A DNA stretch of 64,000 nt from Paenibacillus woosongensis (GCF_009725165.1 NZ_WNZW01000002.1:868001-932000), one strand, 5' to 3'. Positions 37,424 to 47,511 are shown, counted from the first letter of the stretch. Notes: a model not told the origin generated them from the letters alone. Program-made: numbers and translations.

Positions 37424-37524
37424 GTTTTTTCCCCACTTTTCTATCTCATTCACTGACTTTGGCGGGCCCTAAGGCTTTTAGTGTATCCCTTTTATTTTAT
37501 CATATTAACTCCAAATTTAGGGTC

Positions 37525-39312
37525 TTAAATTTCATGAATTCTTGCTGCCAGTAGATCCATCACTCTACGGAACAGTTCAGTAGCTTGATGTGGCGCGCCT
37601 GGGCTCCGATTCTCTACAAGAACGGCCACTGCGTAACGGGGCTGCTCGACTGGCCCGTATCCGATAAACCACTGATGATTGGCCGGCCTCCCGGCCGAGA
37701 CAACCTGGGAAGTTCCTGACTTGCCGGCCAGATGCCACTGTGCATTCTGTAAAGCTTGCCCGGTTCCATGACTTACGACTTCCTTCATCCAGCCGCGCAG
37801 TACTCTTGCGGTAGACGGGGAAATAGCTCCGTAATTGGATGGAGCGGACTGGGGAGGGAGTTCCAGCATTCGGACGCCATTTTTAAAATAAATATCCTGG
37901 ACTAGCCGCGGCGCCGCTACTTTCCCATCTTGGAGCAAGGTTACCACCAGGTTGGCAGCCTGCAAAGGAGACACCAACACATCGCGTTGACCTAAAGCCG
38001 TTTGTGCCCTCGCTCCTCCATCAGGGCTAGCCGCTTTGGCGAACACGGCTCCAGCCTCCTCTTGATCGAACTGCCTTAACGCCAGCCCTCCGCGAAAAGA
38101 GGGGTTCTGCCAACCGACCATGCGTCCGAGCCCCAATTTGTCCGCGGTACGTTCAATGCTGTCGGCCGTCAATCTCTCGCCTAACTCGGCAAACACGACA
38201 TTGCAAGATTGGGCAAAAGCTTCCTTGAGCGTAATCTTGCCATGTCCTCCTTCCTTCCAGCAAGAAAGACCGTATTTACCGTAATGTCCCGTACAATGAA
38301 ACTTTTCTCTCGGGGAAGCTGCCCCCTCCTCAAGGGCCGCAGCAGCGATTATCGTCTTAAAGATCGAACCCGGTACCGCAGCCTTCACCGCATGGTTGCT
38401 CCAATTGCCCTGCTTCAAATCGATTTGCCCGGGGTTAAAAAAGGGACGTGATACCATAGCCACAACATCTCCCTGCGCCGCATCCAGGACAACGATTGCT
38501 CCATCACGGATTCCCATCTGCTCGGTCAAATCTTCTAACTGCTGCTGAATCGTCCGATCCACGGTCGTTCGGACAGATAGCGGATAATAACGGTCATTAG
38601 CCGTTGTCAAACGCAACCCCAGACCGGATATCGGCCTTTTCTGTCCATCTACGGTATAGGCGGCCCGGGTAGATCCGACTCCGCGCAGAAACTGGTCAAA
38701 GGTGCGTTCCAGTCCCGACGCTCCAACCTGCAGCGATAAAGGAAGCGCTCGGCTATTCGTTTGCCCGTAAAGACTGCGGATATAATCCGGTCGCTGCGCT
38801 ACATACCCGAGCCATTGTTTTCCCGATTTATCTTCCAAATAGCGCTGCATGTACGGGAGAATCCTAAATCCGCTAACCTGGCTCCATCGCTCCGCCTCAT
38901 GGTCAGCCAGCACAAGCGGCGCCTGCCCTTCCGAGTTTCTCCATATATGCGGATATTGAAGCCTGCTCCATTTCCCTTCCAATTCAGCCGCCGTAACCCC
39001 AAGCAAATCAGCCACATCATGGATTTCGCTGGTATCTGGTAAGTGTTTGAGCGGAAATAAGACGGGAACCCAAACCGTCTTCCCTGTCAGTGGTTCGCCA
39101 TACCGATCCAAGAAATGTCCTCTTCCTGGATCCAGTTCTATTCCTTCCTCCCGCTGGCGAACGGCTAATTCATTTATCGTCATCCCAGACGCGCTAATGG
39201 CCTTATTGGCCGAAGCGATCTGAATCCAGACCATGCGAACTGCATACAAGCAAAGCATCAGCATAAAACCTATTAGAATATAAAATATGCGTTTTTTACG
39301 AAGTAATGTCAT
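37525..39312 (-). CDS. Class B penicillin-binding protein (transpeptidase)
   Basis: A 595-residue class B PBP. One membrane helix (about residues 9-28) is followed by a dimerisation-type region and a transpeptidase domain with SIFK (active Ser near residue 320), SCN and KSGTSQ motifs. It has no PASTA domains, and its short dimerisation part places it nearer the sporulation or accessory PBPs than the essential elongasome PBP2. RBS AGGTGG stands before the ATG. It would cross-link peptidoglycan outside the membrane. A polysaccharide deacetylase gene follows in the same direction, about 100 bp away. Confidence 0.88.
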   Translation of the reverse strand: MTLLRKKRIFYILIGFMLMLCLYAVRMVWIQIASANKAISASGMTINELAVRQREEGIELDPGRGHFLDRYGEPLTGKTVWVPVLFPLKHLPDTSEIHDVADLLGVTAAELEGKWSRLQYPHIWRNSEGQAPLVLADHEAERWSQVSGFRILPYMQRYLEDKSGKQWLGYVAQRPDYIRSLYGQTNSRALPLSLQVGASGLERTFDQFLRGVGSTRAAYTVDGQKRPISGLGLRLTTANDRYYPLSVRTTVDRTIQQQLEDLTEQMGIRDGAIVVLDAAQGDVVAMVSRPFFNPGQIDLKQGNWSNHAVKAAVPGSIFKTIIAAAALEEGAASPREKFHCTGHYGKYGLSCWKEGGHGKITLKEAFAQSCNVVFAELGERLTADSIERTADKLGLGRMVGWQNPSFRGGLALRQFDQEEAGAVFAKAASPDGGARAQTALGQRDVLVSPLQAANLVVTLLQDGKVAAPRLVQDIYFKNGVRMLELPPQSAPSNYGAISPSTARVLRGWMKEVVSHGTGQALQNAQWHLAGKSGTSQVVSAGRPANHQWFIGYGPVEQPRYAVAVLVENRSPGAPHQATELFRRVMDLLAARIHEI

Positions 39313-39415
39313 CGTCCTCCACCTTTCCGTCTTCTTATTATTTCCTGGGAAAAGCAGATTCACACTATCAGGGTAATCTGGCTTGGTGAGCTAGTAGAAA
39401 TTTCGCCATGAAATG

Positions 39416-39484
39416 AAAAAAAACGCCATGCGGCGTTATAAACGGATAACTAAAAACCCAACTGAGTCAAAGAGTTCAGTCGGG
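39416..39484 (-). terminator. Tandem terminators of the HD-GYP gene
   Basis: Two hairpins on the minus strand: CCCGACTGAA with TCAGTTGGG then TTTTT (39452-39484), and AACGCC/GGCGTT followed by eight T (39416-39437). Confidence 0.8.
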
Positions 39485-39498
39485 CTTGTTCACGTTAG

Positions 39499-40557
39499 TT
39501 ATTCAAAAAATATTTCGACGATTTCAATCTCTCTCTCCCGTGCCAAGTCTCTGAAGAAATCATCCACCTTAACAAGAGGTTTAAAAATATCCGTGGGGTT
39601 ATTGTACACGATCGTTGCATTCTCCCCATTGCTTAATTGCACCCGCTTGCCAATAAAGTTTGGCAGAAGGTTTTGAGTCAGGGCTTGGACTGCCCTTTCG
39701 TTTAGCTTTCCGAATCCAAGCTCATACACTTTACGCAGCACGGTGATTAAACTATCATGCGGTTGCCGCCTAGGCGAAGTCGTCATTTCGACATATGCGT
39801 TGGCAACGGCTACAATTTGTGAATAGGGATGTATTTCAGTTCTTCCGATTCCCATTGGGTATCCGGAGCCGTCTTCATATTCATGATGCTGGAGAGCGGC
39901 AAGTGCGATCGTCTTATTGTCCTTGATCGATTCCCGGATAATTTCGTAGCCATAATGGGTATGGCGCCTCATTTCCTCCAGTTCTTCGTCTTGCAACTCG
40001 GTTTTGTTTTTTATAGATTGGCGCACACGGCTTTTGCCGATATCGTGCAAATATCCTGCTTTACTGATCTCATGACACTCTTCTCTGGAGTATCCGAGCC
40101 AGGTAGCTATGTAATAAGACAGCAGTCCAACCTGCAGGGAATGATTATAAATGTTCACGTCGTCATTGCTGAGCATGTACAGCAGAGTTGTAATATTTTT
40201 GCGGTCATCCAGCGCCTCCAAAGTCGGCAGCAGGTGTTCGTCAACCATGGACTGATTGAATTTGCCCGTCGTTAACGCTTCAAGAAAAATGGCCTGAAAA
40301 GCTTGAATCGTCTTATCGAAGTTTCTTCGCAATTCCTGGCTGAATCCCAAACTGTCTGGGACATTTGAAGAATAAGCCTCTTCGCTCCCCCCGTCACGCG
40401 GATCGATGTCGACATAATCGATGCTCTGACGAATTAATAAGGCAATTTCCTCGGTTTGAATAACCGTACCTTTAGGCAATATGTGAAGTCCAGCACCATT
40501 AAAAGTATCTTCCCTTAATCTGTCTCCGGCCTTAAGCTCCATAACATGAGTTTTCAT
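39499..40557 (-). CDS. HD-GYP domain cyclic-di-GMP phosphodiesterase candidate
   Basis: A 352-residue cytosolic protein. The C-terminal HD-GYP domain (about residues 125-300) keeps the metal and signature residues: NHSLQVG, GYLHDIGKSRV, the HH in LQHHEYEDGSGYPMGI. The N-terminal 120 residues are a small domain of the type preceding many HD-GYP proteins (ELKAGDRLREDTFNGAGLHILPKGT). It likely hydrolyses cyclic di-GMP. GGGAGGG 9 bp upstream fixes the start. No partner in the same operon is seen. Confidence 0.92.
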   Translation of the reverse strand: MKTHVMELKAGDRLREDTFNGAGLHILPKGTVIQTEEIALLIRQSIDYVDIDPRDGGSEEAYSSNVPDSLGFSQELRRNFDKTIQAFQAIFLEALTTGKFNQSMVDEHLLPTLEALDDRKNITTLLYMLSNDDVNIYNHSLQVGLLSYYIATWLGYSREECHEISKAGYLHDIGKSRVRQSIKNKTELQDEELEEMRRHTHYGYEIIRESIKDNKTIALAALQHHEYEDGSGYPMGIGRTEIHPYSQIVAVANAYVEMTTSPRRQPHDSLITVLRKVYELGFGKLNERAVQALTQNLLPNFIGKRVQLSNGENATIVYNNPTDIFKPLVKVDDFFRDLAREREIEIVEIFFE

Positions 40558-40722
40558 AGAAAAGACCCTCCCTTCGTATATATTCTGTTGCACCTTATTT
40601 ATAATATCGAAAGCTAAAGTCATAAATTAAATAGTGCTAAGGACTATATCAAGAAGCAATTGTTATAATACTATAGCCCAGACTTAACTAGGCCTTTTAG
40701 ATCATTCTCTAAATTTTAAAAT

Positions 40723-40752
40723 AAAAAAGAGGCGGAGATTTCTCTCCACCTC
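40723..40752 (-). terminator. Terminator after the Bax-inhibitor-like gene
   Basis: GAGGTGGAGA pairs with TCTCCGCCTC on the minus strand, followed by six T. Confidence 0.9.
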
Positions 40753-40771
40753 AATCTTGAAACACGATCCG

Positions 40772-41512
40772 TTAATCCCGGCTCGCCAGTTTTGCCAACA
40801 GGCGAACGATCTCGAGATAAAGCCATACTAAGGTAACCATTAATCCGAACGCACCGTACCATTCCATATATTTTGGAGCGCCTTGGTTAGCGCCATTCTC
40901 AATGAAATCGAAATCAAGTACGAGATTCAGAGCGGCCACGATTACGATGACGACGGATATTCCGATACCGATCCAATTGCTCTCATGCAGATAAGGAATC
41001 GATATTCCAAAGAACCCTAGCACAAAGCTCAGCAAATATACAAGCGCAATGCCGCCTGTAGCCGCAAACACGCCCAGCTTGAAGTTCTCCGTCGCTTTAA
41101 TCAGCCTTGATTTGTAAGCGAGCAGCAAAGCGACAAAGACACCCATCGTCAGCAGTGCGGCCTGCAACGTGATCCCGCGCTGCACATTTTCGAAAATCGC
41201 AGAGATCGCGCCTAGAAACAACCCTTCAAGAACCCCATAAATCGGTACGAGAAACGGAGCTGTCGTCGGCTTGAAGCTAATGATAAGAGCCAGAATGAGG
41301 CCGCCTATCGCCCCGCCGATGGCGTAAGGAATTACGTTCTGCCCGTTGAAATACATGGACCAGGATGCAAATGCGCCACCTAAGAGTACCGCAAGTGTAA
41401 TAAATACTTTGTTGACCGTACCTTCAATCGTCATTGCATCCTGTCCGGAATGATATCCGATTTGATCGAATGTTTTGTCATTCAATGTCGGATTGCCGCT
41501 GCGACCTATCAA
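40772..41512 (-). CDS. Bax inhibitor-1/YccA family membrane protein
   Basis: A 246-residue integral membrane protein with seven hydrophobic segments between residues about 30 and 240, including VPIYGVLEGLFLGAISAIFE, typical of BI-1/YetJ-like proteins that leak calcium in a pH-dependent way. A long cytosolic N-terminus and a short C-terminus (VRLLAKLASRD) flank them. The start is TTG with AGGTG 8 bp upstream. Confidence 0.9.
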   Translation of the reverse strand: MIGRSGNPTLNDKTFDQIGYHSGQDAMTIEGTVNKVFITLAVLLGGAFASWSMYFNGQNVIPYAIGGAIGGLILALIISFKPTTAPFLVPIYGVLEGLFLGAISAIFENVQRGITLQAALLTMGVFVALLLAYKSRLIKATENFKLGVFAATGGIALVYLLSFVLGFFGISIPYLHESNWIGIGISVVIVIVAALNLVLDFDFIENGANQGAPKYMEWYGAFGLMVTLVWLYLEIVRLLAKLASRD

Positions 41513-41600
41513 CCTACAATCACCTCAGATAAGATTTTATAAACATACTAACATATACTCTAAGTTTGTCCATATTAGTACGCCTATATTTTTGTCTAGG

Positions 41601-43772
41601 TTACACTGTGAACTTGGACAAAGACTCCTTCAGGCCATTGGATACATTCTCCAGTTTGCTGGATAGGTTGACAAGCTGGTCTCCGACGTTTTGCTGCTCG
41701 CTGCTTAGGGAAGCTACCTCCTCCGAGGTCGCGGACGACTGCTGCGCTACCGCGCTGACGTTGCTCATCGCTTCAGACAATACGGATTGCGATTGGTTCA
41801 GCTCGTCGATCGATGCTGTTACCGAATCCAGATGCTGCACGAAACCTTCCATTTGCTCCTGAACAGATACAAAGATTTGACTTGTTTCCTTCACAGATTT
41901 GATTTGATCCTGGAATAGCGGGCTTGCTTCCGACAAGGCCTCGACAGTCTCATTCATTTCCTTCTGGATATTGTCCGTGATTTCCCCTACCATCGTGATG
42001 GATTGTCTGGACTGATCGGCCAGCTGGCGGATTTCGTCTGCTACGACCATAAATCCGCGCCCTGCAGCTCCGGCCCGAGCCGCTTCAATCGTAGCGTTCA
42101 GCGACAGGATGTTCGTTTGCTGCGTAATGTTCTGCATAACGTCGAGTACCTTCATAACGGAGGATGTGCTGGATTTCAGCGCTTCTACCTTCTCAGTTAG
42201 CGCATTGACCATTTCTCCCGTAACACTTGTCTTTTGCAGCAGCTCGTTCAAGTACTCCGTACCCTGCTGGCTGGATCTTTCCACCTGACGTGCGGATGTT
42301 TCCATCTCTTTATTCGCGGAGATGACATGCTCCATTTGCCGCGAAATGTTCTCCGTCAGCTCATTGCCCCGCTCTGCTTCATTGGCCAAGCTTGTTGCTC
42401 CATTAGCAATTTCCTCTGTCGCGATTGCAATTTCCTTGGCAGAAATAGCTGTTTTATTGGAAGCCTGTGTCAGTTCAGCCGCCGTATCCAGCACATCTTG
42501 CGCGGAATTGTTCGTTTGCTTGACCAGCTGTGTAATCTGCTCCATCATGACATTGAAGCTCGCGGTAAGCATTCCGATTTCATCCTTGGATTTCGGCTTC
42601 ATCCGGACATTAAGGTTGCCCTTCGCGCCTTCCTCCATCAAATTCTTAAGCGCAACCAGCGGACGTCCGATCATTCTGACTATCCACATGCCGATCAGGA
42701 TGGCAATAACAGCTACGACAGCCAGCGAGACGAACGTAGTCACCAGGATACCTCTGGCATCCTTGGTCAATTGATCCGTAGGCAGTACGCCCATCAGCGT
42801 CCAGCCTGAATTTTGCTGTGTATTGTACACCGCCAGCACCGTTCTGCCCTGCGCATTTTTGATGCGTGTGCTTCCTGGGGCTCCGTCTTCCTTCTTCTGA
42901 ATAGTAAATTCAGATTGCTGTCCGTTCTCTCCTTCAACCGAAGAACCAACGATCATATTATCAGCCGTGAGCATTTGGACTTTAGAGCCATTACCAAGGT
43001 TAAGCTCCTGCAAATATCCGTTTAGAATTTCCAGGTTAATATCAGCCACGAGAATGAAACGTTTCATACTGCTTACGCTCTGCACAGATCTGACCAATCT
43101 GAAGATCTGCGTTCCGCTTGCATTCTCATTGGAAGCCGTTATCCATTTCACCTGAGACGTATTCGCCATGTCCTCGAACCAGGATTCGCTGCGAATATTG
43201 TTGATGAAATTATTGTCTGCACTTCCCGACGTTACCGGGCCGATCAGATCCTCTTCCCCTGGAACCATGTATACCGCAACAACGCCTTTGCTTGAGAACG
43301 TCATCGAGTTCAGACGGTTTCTCATTTGGTTAGATGTTGTGAAGCGGTCATAATCTGATGTAGTAGTAAGAGAGGCGTCCCGAATTGCTTTCTGCATTTC
43401 ATCGTCAAGGAATACCTGCTGCAAAGTTTCTTCATATTTCTGGAAAATGATATCCAGCTTCTGCGAAGTTTGCACGATGGTTTGTTGGCTTGCTGTTTCA
43501 GCATTCTTCTCAATCGTGTTTTTGGCCATTGTATAGGATAGAATTCCTATCGCAAGTACAAAGGACATAATCGCAATGAAGAAAATAAGAAACAAACGGA
43601 TGCCTACCGATCTTGACGGATTGAAGTCTTTTGGAAGGCTCTCGATCGCAGAATTAAATTTCTCCTTCCAGCCTCCGCCTGCTTTATTTTTAGGCTGTAT
43701 TGCATCCGTACCTTTCTTTGTCTTTTTCTTGTTGTCTTTAGCTTGGTTCTCCTTCTTTGGAACCAATTTCAT
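41601..43772 (-). CDS. Methyl-accepting chemotaxis protein (dCache receptor)
   Basis: A 723-residue chemoreceptor. A basic cytosolic N-terminus (about 50 residues) precedes a membrane helix near 60-80; an extracellular double-Cache ligand domain extends to about 340; a second helix, a HAMP domain and a long signalling coiled coil follow. The conserved hairpin tip is visible in ILSLNATIEAARAGAAGRGFMVVADEIRQLADQS. It senses small molecules and controls CheA. The ATG is preferred over a GTG three codons earlier. A sigma-D promoter lies 130 bp upstream. Confidence 0.95.
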   Translation of the reverse strand: MKLVPKKENQAKDNKKKTKKGTDAIQPKNKAGGGWKEKFNSAIESLPKDFNPSRSVGIRLFLIFFIAIMSFVLAIGILSYTMAKNTIEKNAETASQQTIVQTSQKLDIIFQKYEETLQQVFLDDEMQKAIRDASLTTTSDYDRFTTSNQMRNRLNSMTFSSKGVVAVYMVPGEEDLIGPVTSGSADNNFINNIRSESWFEDMANTSQVKWITASNENASGTQIFRLVRSVQSVSSMKRFILVADINLEILNGYLQELNLGNGSKVQMLTADNMIVGSSVEGENGQQSEFTIQKKEDGAPGSTRIKNAQGRTVLAVYNTQQNSGWTLMGVLPTDQLTKDARGILVTTFVSLAVVAVIAILIGMWIVRMIGRPLVALKNLMEEGAKGNLNVRMKPKSKDEIGMLTASFNVMMEQITQLVKQTNNSAQDVLDTAAELTQASNKTAISAKEIAIATEEIANGATSLANEAERGNELTENISRQMEHVISANKEMETSARQVERSSQQGTEYLNELLQKTSVTGEMVNALTEKVEALKSSTSSVMKVLDVMQNITQQTNILSLNATIEAARAGAAGRGFMVVADEIRQLADQSRQSITMVGEITDNIQKEMNETVEALSEASPLFQDQIKSVKETSQIFVSVQEQMEGFVQHLDSVTASIDELNQSQSVLSEAMSNVSAVAQQSSATSEEVASLSSEQQNVGDQLVNLSSKLENVSNGLKESLSKFTV

Positions 43773-43899
43773 GTTGATCACCCACCGCTCATAATAATTA
43801 ACCCCACGAAAGTAGGACTCGAGGTCATGCTACAAACCTCATAAATTTTTCCTCTGTTGCTTGTTAATATTCGACAAAAAACCACCTTTTCCTTTTTAT

Positions 43900-43927
43900 T
43901 ATCGGTAAAAATCTCCTATGAGTTTAA
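43900..43927 (-). promoter_or_regulatory. Sigma-D (motility) promoter of the chemoreceptor gene
   Basis: On the minus strand TAAA (43924-43927) is separated by 16 bp from ACCGATAA (43900-43907), close to the sigma-D consensus TAAA-N15-GCCGATAA. It lies about 128 bp before the chemoreceptor ATG. Confidence 0.7.
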
Positions 43928-44067
43928 CGTTCTGCCAAAAAAGTTAAAATGACAGTAAGGAAAACTTCTTGGCGGGGTCTTGCCCAAAGGGACCAGACTG
44001 CGGCTGTTTGCAGCTTTTCTTGCATTTTCAGGTTCTGGAGCCACTGAAATCTATGTTTCTGAACATC

Positions 44068-44111
44068 AAAAAAAGAGTCTTTAGTCCTACTCGGACAAAG
44101 GCTCTTTTTTT
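44068..44111 (-). terminator. Terminator of the mltG-U32 operon
   Basis: A 19-bp stem (AAAAAAAGAGTCTTTAGTCC region paired with CGGACAAAGGCTCTTTTTTT) downstream of the second U32 gene, T-rich on both strands. Confidence 0.88.
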
Positions 44112-44125
44112 GATGTTTTATCCCA

Positions 44126-45460
44126 TTATTTCTTTTTTCTCATCATATCAAAATAGGCTACGGGATGATCTACTTTCATTTTGATTCTTTGCAGCGGGTG
44201 GCGTGCCGCATCCAGCTCGTTGCCTTCCTCGTCCCAGATCGTTCCAACGGTTTGCTTGAAGAAGGTTCCGTTCGGACCGAAGAATTCGACTTCCTGGCCT
44301 GGCTTGAAGTAGTTGCGCTGCTGGATAACTGCCGTGCCTTCAGCCGGATCATATTCCATGACAAGTCCGGCGAAGTCGTACGGCACCGCCTTCTCCTCCG
44401 GCTCATAAATATGATCCTCGTGATCCGGCGTATCGTAGAAGAAGCCCGTATTCAGCGGACGATTCGCCGCTTTATTGATTTCCTCCAGCCATTCCGGTTT
44501 TAATACATAGTTATCCGGGTCGGCCATATACGAATCGATCGCCTGGCGATAGACGTTGACTACGGTAGCCACGTAATGGATCGACTTCATTCGCCCTTCA
44601 ATCTTAAAGCTGTCAATGCCGACATCGATCAGGTCAGGAATGTGGGCAATCATGCACATATCTTTGGAGCCCATCGTAAACGGGTTATCCTCCTCCTGGA
44701 ACAGCGGGAGCGGGGTAATCCCAGTTTTCGGCGACCGCCCTGCCTGTGCCATAGCCAATTCCTCTTCAGATACCCAGGCTTCCTCGCCCGGTCCATCTTC
44801 GAACAAATCGTATTTCCAGCGGCAGGACTGGCAGCAGCCCCCGCGGTTGGAGTCCCGGTCCGTGAAATGATTAGACAATACGCACCGTCCGGAAAAGGAT
44901 GAACACATGGCCCCATGGATGAAAGATTCTATCTCGATGTCCACATGCTTCTTGATTTCCTGGATTTCTTCCATACTGGTTTCCCGGCCCAGTACGACCC
45001 GCGGTAACCCCTCTTCTTTCCAGAATTTCACCGCCTGCCAGTTGATCGTGGATTGCTGGGTGCTAAGATGCACCTCAAGCCCTGGCGCTACGCGGCGAGC
45101 CGTATCGATAATGATCGGATCCGCCGCAATGATCGCGCTGATTCCTGCAGCTTCCAGGTTGCGTAAATATTCTTCGATTCCCTCTATATCCTCATTATGC
45201 GCATAAATATTCGTAGCCACGAATACCTTAGCTCCGTATTTTTTTGCGAACTCCACGCCCTCGCGCATCTCTTCAAAACTGAAATTATCCGCATTCGAAC
45301 GAAGACCATATTTCTGTCCCCCGATATATACTGCGTCCGCCCCATAATGAATGGCAAATTTCAGCTTCTCCAAATTTCCCGCCGGAGCCAGCAGCTCAGG
45401 CTTGTCCAAGCGATAGCGTTTCCCGGTATATTTCGGCTGATGTTTCTGTGCCGTTTGCAT
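44126..45460 (-). CDS. Peptidase U32 family protein, tRNA hydroxylation type (YrrO/TrhP2-like)
   Basis: A 444-residue U32 protein with the barrel start PELLAPAGNLEKLKFAIHYGADAVYIGG and the family cysteine cluster HGAMCSSFSGRC...GGCCQSC (about residues 180-220). The C-terminal domain (about 330-440) is the extra beta domain found in this branch. In Bacillus the paired U32 proteins are needed for 5-hydroxylation of U34 in tRNA rather than proteolysis; that function is taken from the family. RBS AGAGGTG stands before the ATG. It follows a second U32 gene by 22 bp. Confidence 0.92.
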   Translation of the reverse strand: MQTAQKHQPKYTGKRYRLDKPELLAPAGNLEKLKFAIHYGADAVYIGGQKYGLRSNADNFSFEEMREGVEFAKKYGAKVFVATNIYAHNEDIEGIEEYLRNLEAAGISAIIAADPIIIDTARRVAPGLEVHLSTQQSTINWQAVKFWKEEGLPRVVLGRETSMEEIQEIKKHVDIEIESFIHGAMCSSFSGRCVLSNHFTDRDSNRGGCCQSCRWKYDLFEDGPGEEAWVSEEELAMAQAGRSPKTGITPLPLFQEEDNPFTMGSKDMCMIAHIPDLIDVGIDSFKIEGRMKSIHYVATVVNVYRQAIDSYMADPDNYVLKPEWLEEINKAANRPLNTGFFYDTPDHEDHIYEPEEKAVPYDFAGLVMEYDPAEGTAVIQQRNYFKPGQEVEFFGPNGTFFKQTVGTIWDEEGNELDAARHPLQRIKMKVDHPVAYFDMMRKKK

Positions 45461-45482
45461 CCTCGTTCACCTCTTGCCTTTA

Positions 45483-46421
45483 TTAATATACTTGCTCTTT
45501 ATAGAAGAAGCCAAATGAAAGCTCACGCTCGGGATCCTGAACTTCCCGAATTGCATCCAGCCAATCTTCATTGAATTCATAGTCGTCCGGATTGCTAAAA
45601 TAGCTGTCGACCGCTTTCCGGTAAGCCCTAATAGCCGTCGTATTGTAATTCACGTCTTTCAGTAAAGTTTCGATTTTGAAGCTGTTCACACCCGCAGCCA
45701 TCAGATGATGCAGGTCCTCCAATATGCAAATATCATCCGAGCTCATAATATGCGTGCCATTCGTATCCTCAAAAATCGGAAATTTCTCTCCAGGACGCTC
45801 CGCTTCGACAAGGAACAATCCCCGCTCTTTGCCCAATTCGTCTTTGCCATACTCCAGCGTTCTTCCCTGATGCTTCAAATAACTGTCCACCAGACGGCGT
45901 TTGGAATGATAAATATTCGTCATGCCGTGAACCTGTACCTCAGAATCAAGTTTGAGGTGAGGCTGCATTTCCGTGATTTCATCCATATTGAGCTCGCGGG
46001 CCAGCACGACGCGCGATGCCCCTTTGCTCCCCCAATAATTCGCCGTTGCATAGTTCGTGGAGGTCATTTCTGCATTCCAGTGGAGCTTTAAATTCAACCC
46101 CATGGATCTTACTGCCTGCAGAACCGCAGGATCCCCGAATTGGATGCCATCGACGCCGGCCTGCTCCAGCTGCTGCAAATAGAGCGGAAGCTCCGCCAGC
46201 AGCTCATTGCTAATAATATTTATTACGCTGACGTAAATTTTAGCGCTGCGGGCGTGAGCCAGCTTCACGGCCTCTGCGATTTCATCTACGGCCATACTGC
46301 CGGGCAGCCTCATTCCGTATTTCTCTTCCCCGATTAACGCAGCGTTGGCTCCGGCTTCCAAATAGCCTTCCAGCTCCGCCAAAGAACCTGCCGGGACAAG
46401 CAGCTCCGGTTTGTTTCCCAT
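45483..46421 (-). CDS. Peptidase U32 family protein, partner (YrrN/TrhP1-like)
   Basis: A 312-residue U32 protein of the shorter kind, lacking the cysteine cluster and the C-terminal domain of its neighbour. The start reads KPELLVPAGSLAELEGYLEAGANAALIG and a conserved VQVHGMTNIYHSKRRLV stands where the partner has HGAMC. It probably works with the longer U32 protein in tRNA wobble-uridine hydroxylation, as the Bacillus pair does. The ATG with AGGTGG 6 bp upstream is chosen over a TTG two codons earlier. It is 16 bp after mltG. Confidence 0.9.
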   Translation of the reverse strand: MGNKPELLVPAGSLAELEGYLEAGANAALIGEEKYGMRLPGSMAVDEIAEAVKLAHARSAKIYVSVINIISNELLAELPLYLQQLEQAGVDGIQFGDPAVLQAVRSMGLNLKLHWNAEMTSTNYATANYWGSKGASRVVLARELNMDEITEMQPHLKLDSEVQVHGMTNIYHSKRRLVDSYLKHQGRTLEYGKDELGKERGLFLVEAERPGEKFPIFEDTNGTHIMSSDDICILEDLHHLMAAGVNSFKIETLLKDVNYNTTAIRAYRKAVDSYFSNPDDYEFNEDWLDAIREVQDPERELSFGFFYKEQVY

Positions 46422-46436
46422 ATTCAACCACCTTCG

Positions 46437-47489
46437 TTATTTAGCTGTTTCTTTGCTTTTTTTGATATTCTGCAGATGCTCCGCGTACGTCTTCGCAAAT
46501 AAATGCTCGCCGCTGCCGTCTTTTTTGGTGACATAAAATAAATAATCCGACTTCTCCGGCTCCAGCGCGGCTTCGATCGATTTCAAGCTGGGTGCCGCGA
46601 TCGGCCCCGGAGGAAGCCCCTTGTACATATAGGTGTTATAAGGGCTGTCCACGCTCTGTAAATCCTTGTACAGCAAACGTTCCTTCGGCTTATCAAGCAA
46701 ATACTGAACCGTTGCATCGATTTCCAGCTTCATATCCCTGGCGATGCGGTTATAAATTACGCCTGCCACCAGGGCCCGCTCACTGTCCGCAACGACCTCT
46801 CGCTCCACCAGGGAAGCGACCGTCATCAACTGATTGAAATCCAGTCCCCGCGCCTTCAGCTTCTGGTCAAAATCAGGAATGCTCTTGATTCGTTTATCCG
46901 TTTCCTGCAGCATCCTGGCAATGATATCCGCCTCTGTGCTTCCTTTTTCCAATTCGTAGGTTTCTGGAAACAAATATCCCTCCAAGCGATAATTCAGCAC
47001 CGCCGTTGCCGGAACATCGGCAAGAACGGCACCATCGATTCCCCGAGGCTCTTTGGTCAGCTGCAAGAACGCTTCTTTATCCACATAACCTGCATCGGCG
47101 AGCTTGTCGGCCATTTGCCTAACGGTGTAACCCTCAGGTATGGTAAAGCGAATCATCTCGGCCTTGACCACGTCCCCACTGTTTAACTTTTGGATGATTT
47201 CGTCATACGTCACGCCCGGCTGCATTTCATATATGCCTGCCTGGAAGCGGCTGCCCTGCGAATTCCATTTCAAATAGGTTTTGAACATAAATGAGTTTTT
47301 GATCAGACCCTGATCTTCCAAAATCTTCGCAATCGAAGCCGTTCCCGTTCCCGGTGCGATCGTAATCTGGACGGGCTGCTCCGACCGGTTCACGGGCTGC
47401 ATTTCCATATAGCCGTACGCAGCCAGCGCGCCTGCGCCGATGAGCATAATAAGCAATAAGGAAAGTAGCCCCTTCCATACCTTCTTCAA
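46437..47489 (-). CDS. mltG: Endolytic murein transglycosylase MltG
   Basis: A 350-residue MltG (YceG family). One N-terminal membrane helix (about residues 7-27) precedes a LysM-like subdomain and the catalytic YceG domain with the Glu in TVASLVEREVVADSERALVAGVIYNRI and the conserved DSPYNTYMYKGLPPGPIAAPS. It cuts nascent peptidoglycan strands and ends their elongation. It starts with TTG after GGGAG. The Bacillus O-methyltransferase gene yrrM, usually between mltG and the U32 genes, is absent. Confidence 0.95.
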   Translation of the reverse strand: MKKVWKGLLSLLLIMLIGAGALAAYGYMEMQPVNRSEQPVQITIAPGTGTASIAKILEDQGLIKNSFMFKTYLKWNSQGSRFQAGIYEMQPGVTYDEIIQKLNSGDVVKAEMIRFTIPEGYTVRQMADKLADAGYVDKEAFLQLTKEPRGIDGAVLADVPATAVLNYRLEGYLFPETYELEKGSTEADIIARMLQETDKRIKSIPDFDQKLKARGLDFNQLMTVASLVEREVVADSERALVAGVIYNRIARDMKLEIDATVQYLLDKPKERLLYKDLQSVDSPYNTYMYKGLPPGPIAAPSLKSIEAALEPEKSDYLFYVTKKDGSGEHLFAKTYAEHLQNIKKSKETAK

Positions 47490-47511
47490 TCAATCAACTC
47501 CCTTAACAGCC

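Larger units (their letters stand above)
43773..44125. other. Intergenic region with chemoreceptor promoter and U32 terminator
   Basis: A 353-bp gap without a gene. It holds the chemoreceptor's promoter near 43,910 and a long hairpin terminating the U32 operon near 44,090. Nothing else is recognised between them. Confidence 0.6.
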
